Positions 27,126 through 36,186 of a stretch of 64,000 nt of DNA are shown here, piece by piece (within the stretch, counting starts at the first letter, position 1; every line of letters starts with the position of its first letter). Source of the DNA: Cytobacillus sp. NCCP-133. GTDB taxonomy: Bacteria > Bacillota > Bacilli > Bacillales > Cytobacillaceae. The stretch lies in contig NZ_BRVM01000005.1 of assembly GCF_026011715.1 (NCBI RefSeq), positions 124,001 through 188,000 of the forward strand, read 5' to 3'. The notes under the pieces were generated by a model. The model was not told the DNA's origin and ran no database searches. It was given only the letters and a program-made list of their open reading frames with translations. The position numbers and the translations under genes are program-made.

Positions 27126-27341
27126 ATGTCTGAAAAATAAATCAAAGAGAACCATTTTCCTGAAAAGCTTGCTAAACCCGCTCGGCGGGCGCTTGAAGGT
27201 GCTGGCTATTTTCATCCGGAGCAGCTTTCCGGTGCCGCTGAAGCCGAAATCATGAAGCTGCATGGAATGGGGCCGAATGCAATGGACAAACTTCGTAAGG
27301 CATGGCAAATAGGGGATTTGCATTTGCAGAAAAATAAGTAG
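27126..27341 (+). pseudogene. Small helix-hairpin-helix protein with in-frame TAA
   Basis: AATAGGAG precedes ATG 27126. The frame encodes MSEK, then TAA (27138-27140), then IKENHFPEKLAKPARRAL..LHGMGPNAMDKLRKA to TAG 27341. The LHGMGPxAxxxLR pattern is a helix-hairpin-helix like the RNA polymerase alpha C-terminal domain, as in small Bacillus DNA-binding proteins. The expected residue at the stop is probably Gln (CAA). No good internal start exists, so this is a nonsense pseudogene or a sequencing error. It lies 20 bases after the helicase gene. Confidence 0.7.
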
Positions 27342-27494
27342 GGTCGCGTCTATTTTGTTTTTACTGCCTTTAGGATAGTCAAGTGCATTTTGAAGAATCC
27401 TGTTTTCCAGGTCAAATTGTGTGTAATGTTAAATAAATTGGAATTTCAGCTTGATAAAACTCGAGACATGTTAGATAAGCACAGAAATAAATGA

Positions 27495-27526
27495 TAACCG
27501 CCCAGGGATCACTGAGCGGTTTTTTG
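27495..27526 (+). terminator. Terminator
   Basis: AACCGC(c)CAG and CTG(a)GCGGTT are followed by TTTTTT. It ends the helicase and small-protein transcript. Confidence 0.75.
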
Positions 27527-27531
27527 TCCAA

Positions 27532-27694
27532 ATATCAGAATTTATATCCTTTTGGAACTTAGATAACTGTCTAGCTCCAGGCGTCTACCCCCTCGAGGTC
27601 ACAAGCCGATCCTCCCAAAAAGCAAAGGACGTCTTTCCGTGAGGCTCGTCTTGTGCTTGTCGGGGGTGGTCAAGGCGCCTTGCGCTTTTCTTAT
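27532..27694. repeat. Dispersed intergenic repeat, family A, copy 1 (long form)
   Basis: It opens ATATCAGAATTTATATCCTT, continues AGATAACTGTCTAGCTCCAG, carries an inverted pair (CCCCCTCGAGGTCACAAG with CTTGTGCTTGTCGGGGGTGG) and ends CGCCTTGCGCTTTTCTTAT. Related copies lie at 31705, 57668 and 59167. It begins straight after a terminator and ends at the stop codon of the next gene. Confidence 0.8.
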
Positions 27695-28320
27695 CATATT
27701 TCTTTGGACGAAATGGGGAGAAACAGCTTAATGCCCCGTTTATTGAAAGGCAGCAATTTCAAATCGGCAGCCAAATGGAAGATATATCCTGCAAGGCAGG
27801 TATAGTAAACGCCATGGATTCCAAGGGACATTTCGAATCTGAATGCGATATAGCCAAAGAAAATGACACCAATGATGGAATGGGTATAACTCCGATGTGC
27901 AATAAATGAAGCGATAAACATATAAACCCCAAATAAGATCATCCACAATTCCTGAAGGGATGCACCACCTGCCAAGACACCGATTCCGGTAAGTGTAAGC
28001 ATATGTTTTTGCTTAATCCGGGAGGCTATGCTAATCATTCCAATTCCAATGGCAATCCCCATCCATTTCTCTATAGAGCTTCCCTCGCAAAAGCTGTAGA
28101 TAACCATTAATATTCCGATCAATTGTGAGACAGTACGAACCACTTCATGTGATAAGGTGATCCGGTCCCGGAGCTTTCCATCGATGTCCAAATCGGGAAT
28201 TAACCCGGAAATTACGCCTAAGCCCACCAATAATAATGTTTCAGATGTGCTGGCGTTAACAGTGTTCGCAACCACGTATCCTGCTGCTGCTCCAATCGCT
28301 GCATGAGCGGTCCCATTCAA
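27694..28320 (-). CDS. Membrane-bound metal-dependent hydrolase (YdjM family)
   Basis: The protein has the PF04307 signatures TAHAAIGAA (N-terminus), IPDLDID (about 43) and HRSYTHS (about 140), His and Asp residues that would bind metal, among four or five membrane helices. The family is related to the LexA-regulated YdjM; the reaction is unknown. I chose TTG 28320, seven bases after AAGGTGG, giving (M)NGTAHAAIG; the ATG at 28359 has a poor, too-close site. Confidence 0.75.
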   Translation of the reverse strand: MNGTAHAAIGAAAGYVVANTVNASTSETLLLVGLGVISGLIPDLDIDGKLRDRITLSHEVVRTVSQLIGILMVIYSFCEGSSIEKWMGIAIGIGMISIASRIKQKHMLTLTGIGVLAGGASLQELWMILFGVYMFIASFIAHRSYTHSIIGVIFFGYIAFRFEMSLGIHGVYYTCLAGYIFHLAADLKLLPFNKRGIKLFLPISSKEI

Positions 28321-28540
28321 ATTTTTTCCACCTTCATGAGTTATTTGCAAATTTTTCATGCTCTCTTATTTTATAACAAAACGTTTGTTCTGTTCAGTTT
28401 TTTATTGAAATTAGTACTTTATTCCCAACTAACTTGGACATTGTTAGAATCGTTCATGGTATAATGAAGAGATAAAACATATATAAGATTGTAAAATGAA
28501 TGTTTGCAAGAATTTTGTTTCTTTCAAAAGGAAGGTATTT

Positions 28541-29707
28541 ATGGCAGAGGAAAACATAACGAGGATTCACTTAGATGGCAAGGAATACATACTGATTGGA
28601 ACAGCGCACGTTTCAAAGCATAGTGCAGAACAAGTAAAAGAGGTCATAGAAGCTGAACAGCCCGATTCAGTTTGTGTAGAGCTGGATGAACAAAGATATC
28701 AATCGATTAACGAAGGCAGCAAGTGGAAGGAAATGGACATCATTCAAGTCATAAAGGAGAAAAAAGCTTCTCTATTATTAATGAATTTAGCTATTTCCTC
28801 TTTTCAAAACCGCATGGCAGATCAATTTGGCATTAAAGCGGGACAGGAAATGATACAAGGAATTGAGTCAGCGAGAGAAACGGGAGCCAAACTGGTATTG
28901 GCTGACCGAAATATCCAAATTACGTTTGCAAGAATTTGGGGAAATCTCGGTTTAAAAGGGAAGGCACTTTTACTTAGCCAGGTGATTGCCAGCATCTTCA
29001 GCAAAGATAAGATTTCAGAAGAAGAACTGGAGAAGATGAAAAATCAGGATACAATTAATGCGATTCTGAATGAATTTACGGAGAGCTTCCCGCGTCTGAA
29101 GACACCCTTAATTGATGAGCGAGACCAATATCTCGCCCAAAAAATCAAAGAAGCACCGGGAGAAAAAATAGTAGCTGTGCTGGGTGCAGCTCATGTTCCC
29201 GGAATTAAGGAAGAAATTAAGAAAGAACAGGATATGGTTCGCCTGACTGCACGCCCGCCAAAATCAAATGCCCCTAAAGTGATTGGCTGGAGCATTCCGA
29301 TCTTCATCTTAGCAATCATAGCTTATACCTTTTATGCAAATCCTTCAGCTGGTTTTGCACAGACCATTAGCTGGATTATTTGGAATGGTTCGTTATCAGC
29401 TCTTGGAGCATTGATTGCGATGGGGCATCCGCTCACGATTTTAACAGCATTTGTGGCAGCACCGATTACTTCACTAAACCCGCTGCTTGCAGCAGGCTGG
29501 TTTGCAGGGCTCACGCAAGCATATATCCGCCGTCCAAGTGTAAAAGACTTTGAAACTCTTACGGAAGATGTTTTTAGTGTGAAAGGCTTTTGGCGAAATA
29601 AAGTCAGCCGGATTTTGCTGATTGTGGTGCTTGCCAACCTGGGCAGCTCATTAGGAACATTTATTGGCGGTGCTGATGTGATCAGAGTCTTTTTTGAAAA
29701 TTTATAA
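28541..29707 (+). CDS. TraB/PrgY family protein
   Basis: The 388-residue protein begins with the TraB domain (about 5-230): LIGTAHVSKHSAEQV, VCVELDEQRY and VLGAAHVPGI, the conserved GTAH, E-D and GAAH motifs. About four C-terminal membrane helices follow (250-388). Enterococcal TraB/PrgY reduces peptide pheromone activity; the motifs suggest a metallohydrolase-like fold. ATG 28541 follows AAAGGAAGG. It has a terminator and stands alone. Confidence 0.88.
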   Translation: MAEENITRIHLDGKEYILIGTAHVSKHSAEQVKEVIEAEQPDSVCVELDEQRYQSINEGSKWKEMDIIQVIKEKKASLLLMNLAISSFQNRMADQFGIKAGQEMIQGIESARETGAKLVLADRNIQITFARIWGNLGLKGKALLLSQVIASIFSKDKISEEELEKMKNQDTINAILNEFTESFPRLKTPLIDERDQYLAQKIKEAPGEKIVAVLGAAHVPGIKEEIKKEQDMVRLTARPPKSNAPKVIGWSIPIFILAIIAYTFYANPSAGFAQTISWIIWNGSLSALGALIAMGHPLTILTAFVAAPITSLNPLLAAGWFAGLTQAYIRRPSVKDFETLTEDVFSVKGFWRNKVSRILLIVVLANLGSSLGTFIGGADVIRVFFENL

Positions 29708-29721
29708 GAACAACTTTTTTT

Positions 29722-29758
29722 AGGATAGAACCTTTTGGTTTCGTCCTTCTTTTTTTAA
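29722..29758 (+). terminator. Terminator of TraB gene
   Basis: AGGA-ta-GAACC-tttt-GGTT-tcg-TCCT is followed by CTTTTTTT. Confidence 0.65.
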
Positions 29759-29825
29759 TGCCAATTATTTATAAAAGAGGGAAGATAGGCCATACTAAAT
29801 CAGACAATTGACAGGAGGCAAAGTT

Positions 29826-30060
29826 ATGCTAGGGATTTCCCGCTCGTTCGGGGCTTGGAGTTAACGATGAATTGTGGAAAAAACGGTCAATAGATAGTAC
29901 ATTGCAGATGCAGGGATCGTTCCCGATGATCGAGGGGGGAATGAGTGTGAATCTTACAGTCTTTCTTGGGGTGGTCGCATTTTTTAAATCAGTAGCGTAT
30001 AATCAAACTATAGAAACACAATTTCCTAGTCTATTTCTAACTGATTCTACAGGAGGCTGA
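29826..30060 (+). pseudogene. Possible small gene with a frameshift
   Basis: A good ACAGGAGG precedes ATG 29826, but this frame (MLGISRSFGAWS) stops after 12 codons. A second frame continues LGVNDELWKKRSIDST... to TGA at 30058-30060 and includes a hydrophobic segment (LTVFLGVVAFFKSV). One base inserted or lost at the GGGG run near 29850 would join them into an 80-residue protein directly before the next gene. No family is recognised. Confidence 0.3.
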
Positions 30061-30067
30061 GTTTATC

Positions 30068-31486
30068 ATGAAAAGTGAACAAATGCTACCAGCACATATA
30101 ACGTTTAAATCCAAAAAAGCTGTAATAACTGGAGAAGTGGTCCGGACCGCACTTTTCGCAAGATTTAAGGTTTCAGAGGTCGAAACTGAACCTAATGAAA
30201 GATTCTATTTCGTTTTCTATAACAATAATCTTATATATGGCGAGCGTCTTGAGCATATCCAAAAAGGCACTTTCTTGGAAAAAATGATGGAAGAAGGGAT
30301 TGTATTAGAAAAAAATCATCCGTTCATCCCCGTTTTGAACCCGGATGCACCTTTAACCATTCCTGCAAAAAATAAGCTCTTCACCATACTTCAACGCAAG
30401 TATTCCCTCCTGGAAATACCCTGCATCACAGCAGCACTTGATTCTTTTTTTACAAAAGAAGAACTCAGTCGAATCATCGAAAAAATCTTTTTTCACTTCA
30501 GGAGGAATGGAAGCTTTTTAAAGGCTTTTCAATCCACTCACATATTGTCTGGTCTTTCACCTTCCCTGGTGAGTGTGGACGATATCCTCAACACCCGTGA
30601 GTTCAGCTCTTATGCAAGCTTCTACAAGAATTCACCCATTTCAGCTATCCATCAAAAAGATCCTTTATATTCAGAGTTCTTCTGCTTCGCCAATCGTAAA
30701 AATACCAACTGCATTAAATTGCTTGAATCCATTTTAAAAAGTCAGGACCGCTATGCTGAATGGCTGCTGGTATGGATGGAAGATAAAAATAATCTTACAC
30801 CTGATGCAGTAAAAAGCAGCACAGATCTAGCCGTGCATTATATACCTCTGGAAAATTGGATTCTTGCATTATCACAAGAAAAAATAAATCCATATCATGG
30901 TATCCATCAATCTCTTGGTTTTATCGAAGAATTGATTCAAGATCGCCAGTATGAGAAAGCAGCCACCTATTTGTTCCCCTTTATGGAGGACATGCCGGAT
31001 GAATATAATGAGGTTCTAAATGAGCTGCGAAAGCACCTGAATGCTCAATTTGTCGCTTCGCATTTGGATGAGTTTCTCTTCCTCCTGAAGCAGATTGATG
31101 AGGAAGATGATCCCATGCAGACTGAGCAGCGGATTCTGCAGCTTATTGCTAAACTGATGGAAGGGCATGATATAGCAGCTGTTTATGAAAAAATAAAGCC
31201 TATTTCAAAAAAGTTCCCGCACAGCCTGGCAATTAGAAAAATTAATAGAATGGCAGCAATCGTGGAGGATCCTGACAAAATGATGGAACTTGGCCAATAT
31301 TATGCAGAGTTTAGCCAATATGATCAAGCCATCGAATGCTTCTTCTGGGAAATGGAGCTAAAACCAACAGATCCATCTCCGGTTTTACAGCTTTGTAAAA
31401 TGTATCAGAAAAAAGGCATGGTGAAAGAGGCTTCAGCTTATCAGCAGATATACTCACAATTAAAGAGCAGCAGGGAGACAGGGTGA
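30068..31486 (+). CDS. Uncharacterised 472-residue protein with C-terminal TPR-like repeats
   Basis: No signal peptide or membrane helix is seen. The N-terminal 70 residues look like a beta-rich domain (VITGEVVRTALFARFKVSE). The middle is helical. The last 150 residues contain TPR-like helix pairs (YAEFSQYDQAIECFFWEMELKP then LCKMYQKKGMVKEASAY). It is probably a scaffold or binding protein, but I do not recognise a family. AGGAGG lies 11 bases upstream of ATG 30068. Confidence 0.7.
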   Translation: MKSEQMLPAHITFKSKKAVITGEVVRTALFARFKVSEVETEPNERFYFVFYNNNLIYGERLEHIQKGTFLEKMMEEGIVLEKNHPFIPVLNPDAPLTIPAKNKLFTILQRKYSLLEIPCITAALDSFFTKEELSRIIEKIFFHFRRNGSFLKAFQSTHILSGLSPSLVSVDDILNTREFSSYASFYKNSPISAIHQKDPLYSEFFCFANRKNTNCIKLLESILKSQDRYAEWLLVWMEDKNNLTPDAVKSSTDLAVHYIPLENWILALSQEKINPYHGIHQSLGFIEELIQDRQYEKAATYLFPFMEDMPDEYNEVLNELRKHLNAQFVASHLDEFLFLLKQIDEEDDPMQTEQRILQLIAKLMEGHDIAAVYEKIKPISKKFPHSLAIRKINRMAAIVEDPDKMMELGQYYAEFSQYDQAIECFFWEMELKPTDPSPVLQLCKMYQKKGMVKEASAYQQIYSQLKSSRETG

Positions 31487-31645
31487 ACACTGTAAAAGGA
31501 GCCATTTCGGTTCGATGTTCATCAAAGGGGGATTTTTCGAATCAGAGGAAGATCGAATAAAGGAAATGATGAGTTTTCTTAAAGTGCATTTTTAGAAAGT
31601 CAGCTTCCTTTAAATGAAAATGAAAAATAACAATTTTACAGCACA

Positions 31646-31680
31646 AAAATGAGCCTCTCCTGAAGGGATGGCTCATTTAC
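31646..31680 (+). terminator. Terminator
   Basis: AAATGAGCC and GGCTCATTT flank a loop of about 13 bases. Confidence 0.6.
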
Positions 31681-31704
31681 GAACTTTTATTTACAGATAA
31701 GAAA

Positions 31705-31900
31705 ATTCGAACTTAGATCATTGGATAAATCCAGCGCCTTACCCCATCGAGGTCACAAGAAGGACCTTGGAAAGAGGCAAGAAACGCCTTTCTGGAAGGG
31801 CCATCTTGTGCTTGTCTGGGGTGGGCACGAAGGAAAGCTACTTTGAAACCTCGCGGGAAGAGACGGTCTTTGCTTGTTACGAAGGCGCACTGCCTTCTTC
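31705..31900. repeat. Dispersed intergenic repeat, family A, copy 2 (diverged)
   Basis: It contains AACTTAGATC, CCAGCGCCTTACCCCATCGA, GGTCACAAG, CATCTTGTGCTTGTCTGGGG and a terminal GCGC..CTTCTTCTTGTTA, in the same order as copy 1. The end abuts the stop codon of the following minus-strand gene. Confidence 0.7.
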
Positions 31901-31903
31901 TTG

Positions 31904-32245
31904 TTAAGTCAGCCTTATCTGTGTATGTAAGTCATAAAAATCCCGATAGGATCGGTATGATACAAATTGATAGCCATTTGATGCACCATCGAGCTGTAAG
32001 ATGCGGCCGTTATTGGTTTCCATATAAAGAAAATCGTCATTTATTTTTAAATGGTAAAAAGTAAAGGTATTTCCGAGGAGCACTTTCTTTGATATTTGTG
32101 TTTCTGGGTGCTGCTGAATAAATTCAGCAAGCTGTCTTACCGATATGGAAGGTGTATCCGTCATTTCGAAGAATTTCCCTTTTATATTAGCCTTTATTTT
32201 GCTGACTGCGTTTTTAGCCTTATCCTTATATCTGTTTTTCGACAT
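31904..32245 (-). CDS. Uncharacterised 113-residue protein
   Basis: It has a basic N-terminus (MSKNRYKDKAKNAVSKIKA) followed by a mixed domain with several aromatic strands (NTFTFYHLKINDDFLYME, YQFVSYRSYRDFYDLH). AGGGGTG lies five bases before ATG 32245, so it is a likely real gene. It is soluble. Family unknown. Confidence 0.65.
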   Translation of the reverse strand: MSKNRYKDKAKNAVSKIKANIKGKFFEMTDTPSISVRQLAEFIQQHPETQISKKVLLGNTFTFYHLKINDDFLYMETNNGRILQLDGASNGYQFVSYRSYRDFYDLHTQIRLT

Positions 32246-32476
32246 ATGTTCACCCCTTTGTTAATATTATTTAACATAATTCCCATTTGTTAAAAACATA
32301 AACTAAGCTATTATTATATACCTGTTTCCAAGAAAAAAACCTTAATATTTAATCACTTGACAATAGGAAGTGAGAGGGAAAATCTGAAATATCAAATTTC
32401 ATGAAGGGAATTTGAACCTTTCTCAAACAGTCTGCAGGATGGCAAAACCTGCTGTTAGCCAGCACACATCTATAAT

Positions 32477-32522
32477 AGCATCTATCTTTAGCAAAATTCA
32501 GCTGAAGATAGGTGCTTTTTTT
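32477..32522 (+). terminator. Strong hairpin with T-run upstream of the two-component genes
   Basis: AGCATCTATCTT and AAGATAGGTGCT flank an AGC/GCT extension and are followed by TTTTTTT. The preceding 32250-32476 stretch has no recognised gene, so this may end a short untranslated RNA. The strength of the hairpin is clear; its source transcript is not. Confidence 0.6.
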
Positions 32523-32605
32523 ATGCATTTTCATTACAAGCCTGTTTTTCCATTTCCACCCATTATAAAATAATAGATGTGCTAGAACTTACGAAATAAG
32601 ATTTC

Positions 32606-32660
32606 AATCTTAAGAAATTCTTAAGATTTCTATTACGTTAATGTTAAGATTTTACGTTTA
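32606..32660. promoter_or_regulatory. Palindrome plus direct repeats upstream of response regulator
   Basis: AATCTTAAGAA-a-TTCTTAAGATT is a perfect 23-bp palindrome (32606-32628). The right arm TTAAGATTT is repeated at about 32644 with the trailing TACGTT, giving tandem TTAAGATTT units 23 bases apart, as expected for an OmpR-type dimer site. Autoregulation by the downstream regulator is inferred. Confidence 0.5.
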
Positions 32661-32702
32661 GTATAAAAATATGAAAACGGGCCGCGAGAAAGTAGGGGGA
32701 TT

Positions 32703-33395
32703 ATGGAAAACTATAATGTACTCGTTGTAGATGATGAAAAAGAAATCCGGGATGCGATTGAAATTTATCTCAAAAATGAAGGCATAACCGTATTGAAAGC
32801 AAAGGATGGTATTGAAGCACTGGAAATGTTGAATGAACAGCCGGTGCATTTGATTATTTTAGATGTGATGATGCCAAAATTGGACGGAATTTCTGCTACA
32901 TACAAAATCCGGGAGAAGAAGAATATACCGATTATTATTTTAAGTGCAAAAACGGAGGATACTGATAAGATTCTGGGATTGCAGGTTGGGGCTGATGATT
33001 ATGTCACAAAACCCTTCAATCCAATGGAATTGGTTGCCCGTGTCAAATCTCAGCTGAGACGATATGTGACATTCGGTACCTTTGAAGGAGTCAAAAAGGT
33101 CATAGATTTGAATGGCTTGCAGCTGGATAAGGAAGCAAAAGAAGTATCTGTAAATGGAGAACCGGTGAAGTTGACTCCGATTGAATATAAAATTGTGGAA
33201 CTCCTAATGACAAATGCTGGACGTGTTTTTTCAATAAATGAAATTTATGAAAGGGTTTGGAATGAGCCTTGCTATAATGCGGAAAATACGGTGGCGGTTC
33301 ACATTCGAAAAATCCGTGAAAAAATTGAAATCGATCCGAAGAATCCAAGATATTTGAAGGTGGTATGGGGAATTGGATACAAAATGGAAAAATAA
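32703..33395 (+). CDS. OmpR-family response regulator
   Basis: The 230-residue protein has a receiver domain (about 1-118) with acidic pocket DDEKE, phospho-acceptor Asp in LIILDVMMPKLDG (about 53), and the K in VTKPF (about 103). A winged-helix effector domain follows (about 135-230, LTPIEYKIVELL, VAVHIRKIREKI). The sequence is VanR-like. Its last codons overlap the kinase gene by 23 bases. Its ribosome site is GTAGGGGG. Confidence 0.9.
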   Translation: MENYNVLVVDDEKEIRDAIEIYLKNEGITVLKAKDGIEALEMLNEQPVHLIILDVMMPKLDGISATYKIREKKNIPIIILSAKTEDTDKILGLQVGADDYVTKPFNPMELVARVKSQLRRYVTFGTFEGVKKVIDLNGLQLDKEAKEVSVNGEPVKLTPIEYKIVELLMTNAGRVFSINEIYERVWNEPCYNAENTVAVHIRKIREKIEIDPKNPRYLKVVWGIGYKMEK

Positions 33396-35613
33396 ATGGA
33401 CAATCGCTATTATAACACTTCTATTTGCGTATGGGGCAAGCGGGGTTTTATCTCTATTAAGTTATGGCCAGGAATATACGAATCCTGACTATTTCCACAC
33501 CGCTCAATTTAGAAGCGATGTGGACGAATTTGCTGGATTTCTAAATGCGTTTGAGCTGAATGATGTGACACTTGAGGAAGCAAAGGAAGCCATTGAGGTT
33601 ACGGAAGAGGATATTCAGGAGCACCGCTATCGATATGGCACATTGCCTGAACAAATAGATAATATTAAAGCCCAATATGAAGATAGGATTCAGGAGGCAA
33701 AGGCCGCTGAAAATAGTGAATTTGCAAAAGCTTTAACAGATCAAATGAATAAGAAAATAAATGACATTAACAAAAACTTTGAGAGCGATGAACACGTTCG
33801 CCCTAAAGTGATAAAGGATAAAGAAAAGCGGTTAGAGGATTTTTTTAAAGAAAAGGAACAAGTAAGGGATCGGTACAGGTTTTATTCCAAATCATTTACT
33901 TACTATTTCAAAGATACGGCTACGGGCGAAGTATATACGAATTTAAAATTGTCCAATGATGAGTCGCCAGAAAAAGTGATGAAGAAGGAGAATATGTTAT
34001 TTCTCACAGATTACACAATGGACAAAGGTTACTACTTTCATTATTTGGATGGATATGAAGAGATTGCTCGGTCTTTAGTAGAATCCGAAGGCGGTTATTT
34101 TGAAGGTCAAATCGGCCTTGCTAAAAATCTTCCCGACACGAATATATTTGTAGAACAAAATAATAACTTTAAGGAAAAACAGATTGTTTTATTCGTCTAT
34201 GCTGGCTCTGCTGTTTTAGCACTGATAATCGCTTTGGTTGCAGGCAGAAAGTCAAAGGCAATACCTGCTGAAATGGAAAGATGGAGGCCATTATTCAATA
34301 AGCTGCCAATTGATTTGAGAATATACTGTTTTGGGTTTACTGCAATCGGGATGCTGCTGTCACTGTTTCTATTGAATGATCTGCTTATGTTCAATTATGA
34401 GATGTCTTCAGATGTAATGGAAATGATCATTATATTAATTGGGGCATCTGTTCTATCCGGACTGGCTTTTGTACAGGGAAAATACATTGCTGATGAATTC
34501 AAGAATTGGCAGCATGTGAAGGCTATATGGAAAAAAAGTCTGATTCTTAAATTTTGGATACTGCTTAAGGAATTGGCGAAGAAAACTACCGTTACCTTAC
34601 AGGAGGCATTTCTTAACCGAAGTACAGGCACGCAGCTGTTTATTGTGATCGGGATCATATTTGGGCATGGGATGGGCTCTGTTATCATGTTTTTTCATCC
34701 GTTCTTTGCATTATTATATCTGATGATTCTTGCTTTCGTCGGCATTCCGCTTATAATGGCACTTGTCAAACGGATAGGCTATTTCAATCGGATCATCGAG
34801 ACAACGAATGAACTGGCAACCGGACATATGGGAAAGGACCTCCCGATTACTGGTAAAAATGTACTTTCCACACTTGCTGGAAATATAAATATCCTTAAGC
34901 AGGGGGTCAAAACCTCCCTTAGCGAGCAGGCAAAAAGCGAGCGACTCAAAACAGAACTAATTACAAATGTCAGCCATGATTTAAGAACACCATTAACTTC
35001 TATTATTACGTATACAGAACTATTGAAGTCTGGAGAGGTTACGGAAGAGGACCGTTTAGCTTACCTGGAAATCATTGATCGAAAGTCCAAACGATTGAAG
35101 GTATTGATTGATGATTTATTTGAAGTTTCAAAGATGGCCAGCGGAAATATTGAACTTAGAAAGGAAAGAGTCGATCTCGTTCAGTTGCTGCAGCAGGCAC
35201 TGGGAGAACATGATAATGCGATCACAGAGTCTAATCTTCACTTCCGGGTTACAAATCCTGGCTTTCCGATCATTGCAAGTGTCGACGGTCAAAAGCTTTG
35301 GCGTGTGTTTGATAATTTAATAGGGAATATATTGAAGTACTCTTTAGAAAACTCTCGGGTATACATTGCGATTAGAGCCAATAAAGACCAGGCAGTGATT
35401 ACATTTAAAAATGTTTCCAAATATGAACTCGATGATCAGAGTGAAGAACTGTTTGAACGGTTTAAACGGGGAGATAAGTCAAGGCATACAGATGGTTCAG
35501 GGTTGGGCCTAGCCATAGCCAAATCGATTGTCGATCTTCATGAAGGTAATCTTGATATAGATACAGATGGTGATCTGTTCAAAGTGACTATTTCACTGAA
35601 TATAGAACAGTAA
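33373..35613 (+). CDS. Sensor histidine kinase with long extracytoplasmic and membrane region
   Basis: The 746-residue kinase has a first helix near 10-27 and a helical charged sensor region (30-270). About five membrane helices lie between 275 and 465, then a HAMP-like linker and a HisKA core (NVSHDLRTPLTS near 535). The N box is DNLIGN near 653 and the G box DGSGLGLAIAK near 710. It phosphorylates the upstream regulator. The multi-helix membrane part is larger than in VanS. TTG 33373 is the likely start with AAGGTGG nine bases upstream; translation is coupled to the regulator. Confidence 0.85.
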   Translation: MDTKWKNKWTIAIITLLFAYGASGVLSLLSYGQEYTNPDYFHTAQFRSDVDEFAGFLNAFELNDVTLEEAKEAIEVTEEDIQEHRYRYGTLPEQIDNIKAQYEDRIQEAKAAENSEFAKALTDQMNKKINDINKNFESDEHVRPKVIKDKEKRLEDFFKEKEQVRDRYRFYSKSFTYYFKDTATGEVYTNLKLSNDESPEKVMKKENMLFLTDYTMDKGYYFHYLDGYEEIARSLVESEGGYFEGQIGLAKNLPDTNIFVEQNNNFKEKQIVLFVYAGSAVLALIIALVAGRKSKAIPAEMERWRPLFNKLPIDLRIYCFGFTAIGMLLSLFLLNDLLMFNYEMSSDVMEMIIILIGASVLSGLAFVQGKYIADEFKNWQHVKAIWKKSLILKFWILLKELAKKTTVTLQEAFLNRSTGTQLFIVIGIIFGHGMGSVIMFFHPFFALLYLMILAFVGIPLIMALVKRIGYFNRIIETTNELATGHMGKDLPITGKNVLSTLAGNINILKQGVKTSLSEQAKSERLKTELITNVSHDLRTPLTSIITYTELLKSGEVTEEDRLAYLEIIDRKSKRLKVLIDDLFEVSKMASGNIELRKERVDLVQLLQQALGEHDNAITESNLHFRVTNPGFPIIASVDGQKLWRVFDNLIGNILKYSLENSRVYIAIRANKDQAVITFKNVSKYELDDQSEELFERFKRGDKSRHTDGSGLGLAIAKSIVDLHEGNLDIDTDGDLFKVTISLNIEQ

Positions 35614-35631
35614 GGAAAAGAGGATGAAAGA

Positions 35632-36132
35632 ATGGATTTTTCAAAGCTTTACAGACTACATTACAAACGCCTTTTTTATATAAGTTTCTCGATTACAAAA
35701 GACGCTTTTCTCGCAGAGGATGTGGTACAAGAGACTTTTATTAAGGCCATGAAAAAGGCTGAAACGATAAATAATGAAGACAAAGTTGAAGCTTGGCTGT
35801 CTGTGATTGCCCGAAGGACCGCACTGGATGTTATTAGAAGGGAAAGGAAGAAGACCGCGGTCCCGATGGAGCAGGAAATGCTAGAATGTCTTTGCTTAAT
35901 TACAAAGCATAATGTTGAACAAGAAGTAGAATCAGAGTTTGTTGCTAAGGAAATAAAGGCAGCAATTCGGCAGCTGGCAAGAACCTACCAAGATGTTCTT
36001 TTACTCAAGGTTGATGGAGGATTAAAGGAACAAGAAATTGCCACCGTCTTAAATTTAAAGCCTTCGACTGTGAAAACAAGGATTTTCAGGGCGAGAAAGC
36101 AGCTTAAGACGATGGTGCAGGTAGGGGCATAG
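35632..36132 (+). CDS. ECF sigma factor
   Basis: The 166-residue protein has sigma region 2 (LYRLHYKRLFYIS, then AEDVVQETFIKAMK) and region 4 (LKEQEIATVLNLKPSTVKTRIFRARKQL, about 130-158). No anti-sigma gene follows, which is unusual for Bacillus ECF factors. It sits 18 bases after the kinase gene in one apparent operon, so the two-component system may itself control its output. The terminator at 36143 ends the operon. Confidence 0.88.
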   Translation: MDFSKLYRLHYKRLFYISFSITKDAFLAEDVVQETFIKAMKKAETINNEDKVEAWLSVIARRTALDVIRRERKKTAVPMEQEMLECLCLITKHNVEQEVESEFVAKEIKAAIRQLARTYQDVLLLKVDGGLKEQEIATVLNLKPSTVKTRIFRARKQLKTMVQVGA

Positions 36133-36142
36133 TATAAAAAGG

Positions 36143-36178
36143 AGAGCACATAGTCCAAAATAGTCTGTGTGCTCTTTG
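36143..36178. terminator. Bidirectional terminator
   Basis: GAGCACA-tag...-TGTGCTC-TTT lies between the convergent sigma factor and lipoprotein genes. Confidence 0.7.
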
Positions 36179-36186
36179 TTGTCATT

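Noticed and set aside
27426..27495. 22-codon ORF (MLNKLEFQLDKTRDM...) resembling a Spo0E-type helix
   Set aside because: No ribosome site and too short for the Spo0E phosphatase motif; likely chance.
31514..31594. 26-codon ORF after the TPR-like gene
   Set aside because: The ribosome-like AAAGGAG is 13 bases away, there is no family match and no conservation evidence.
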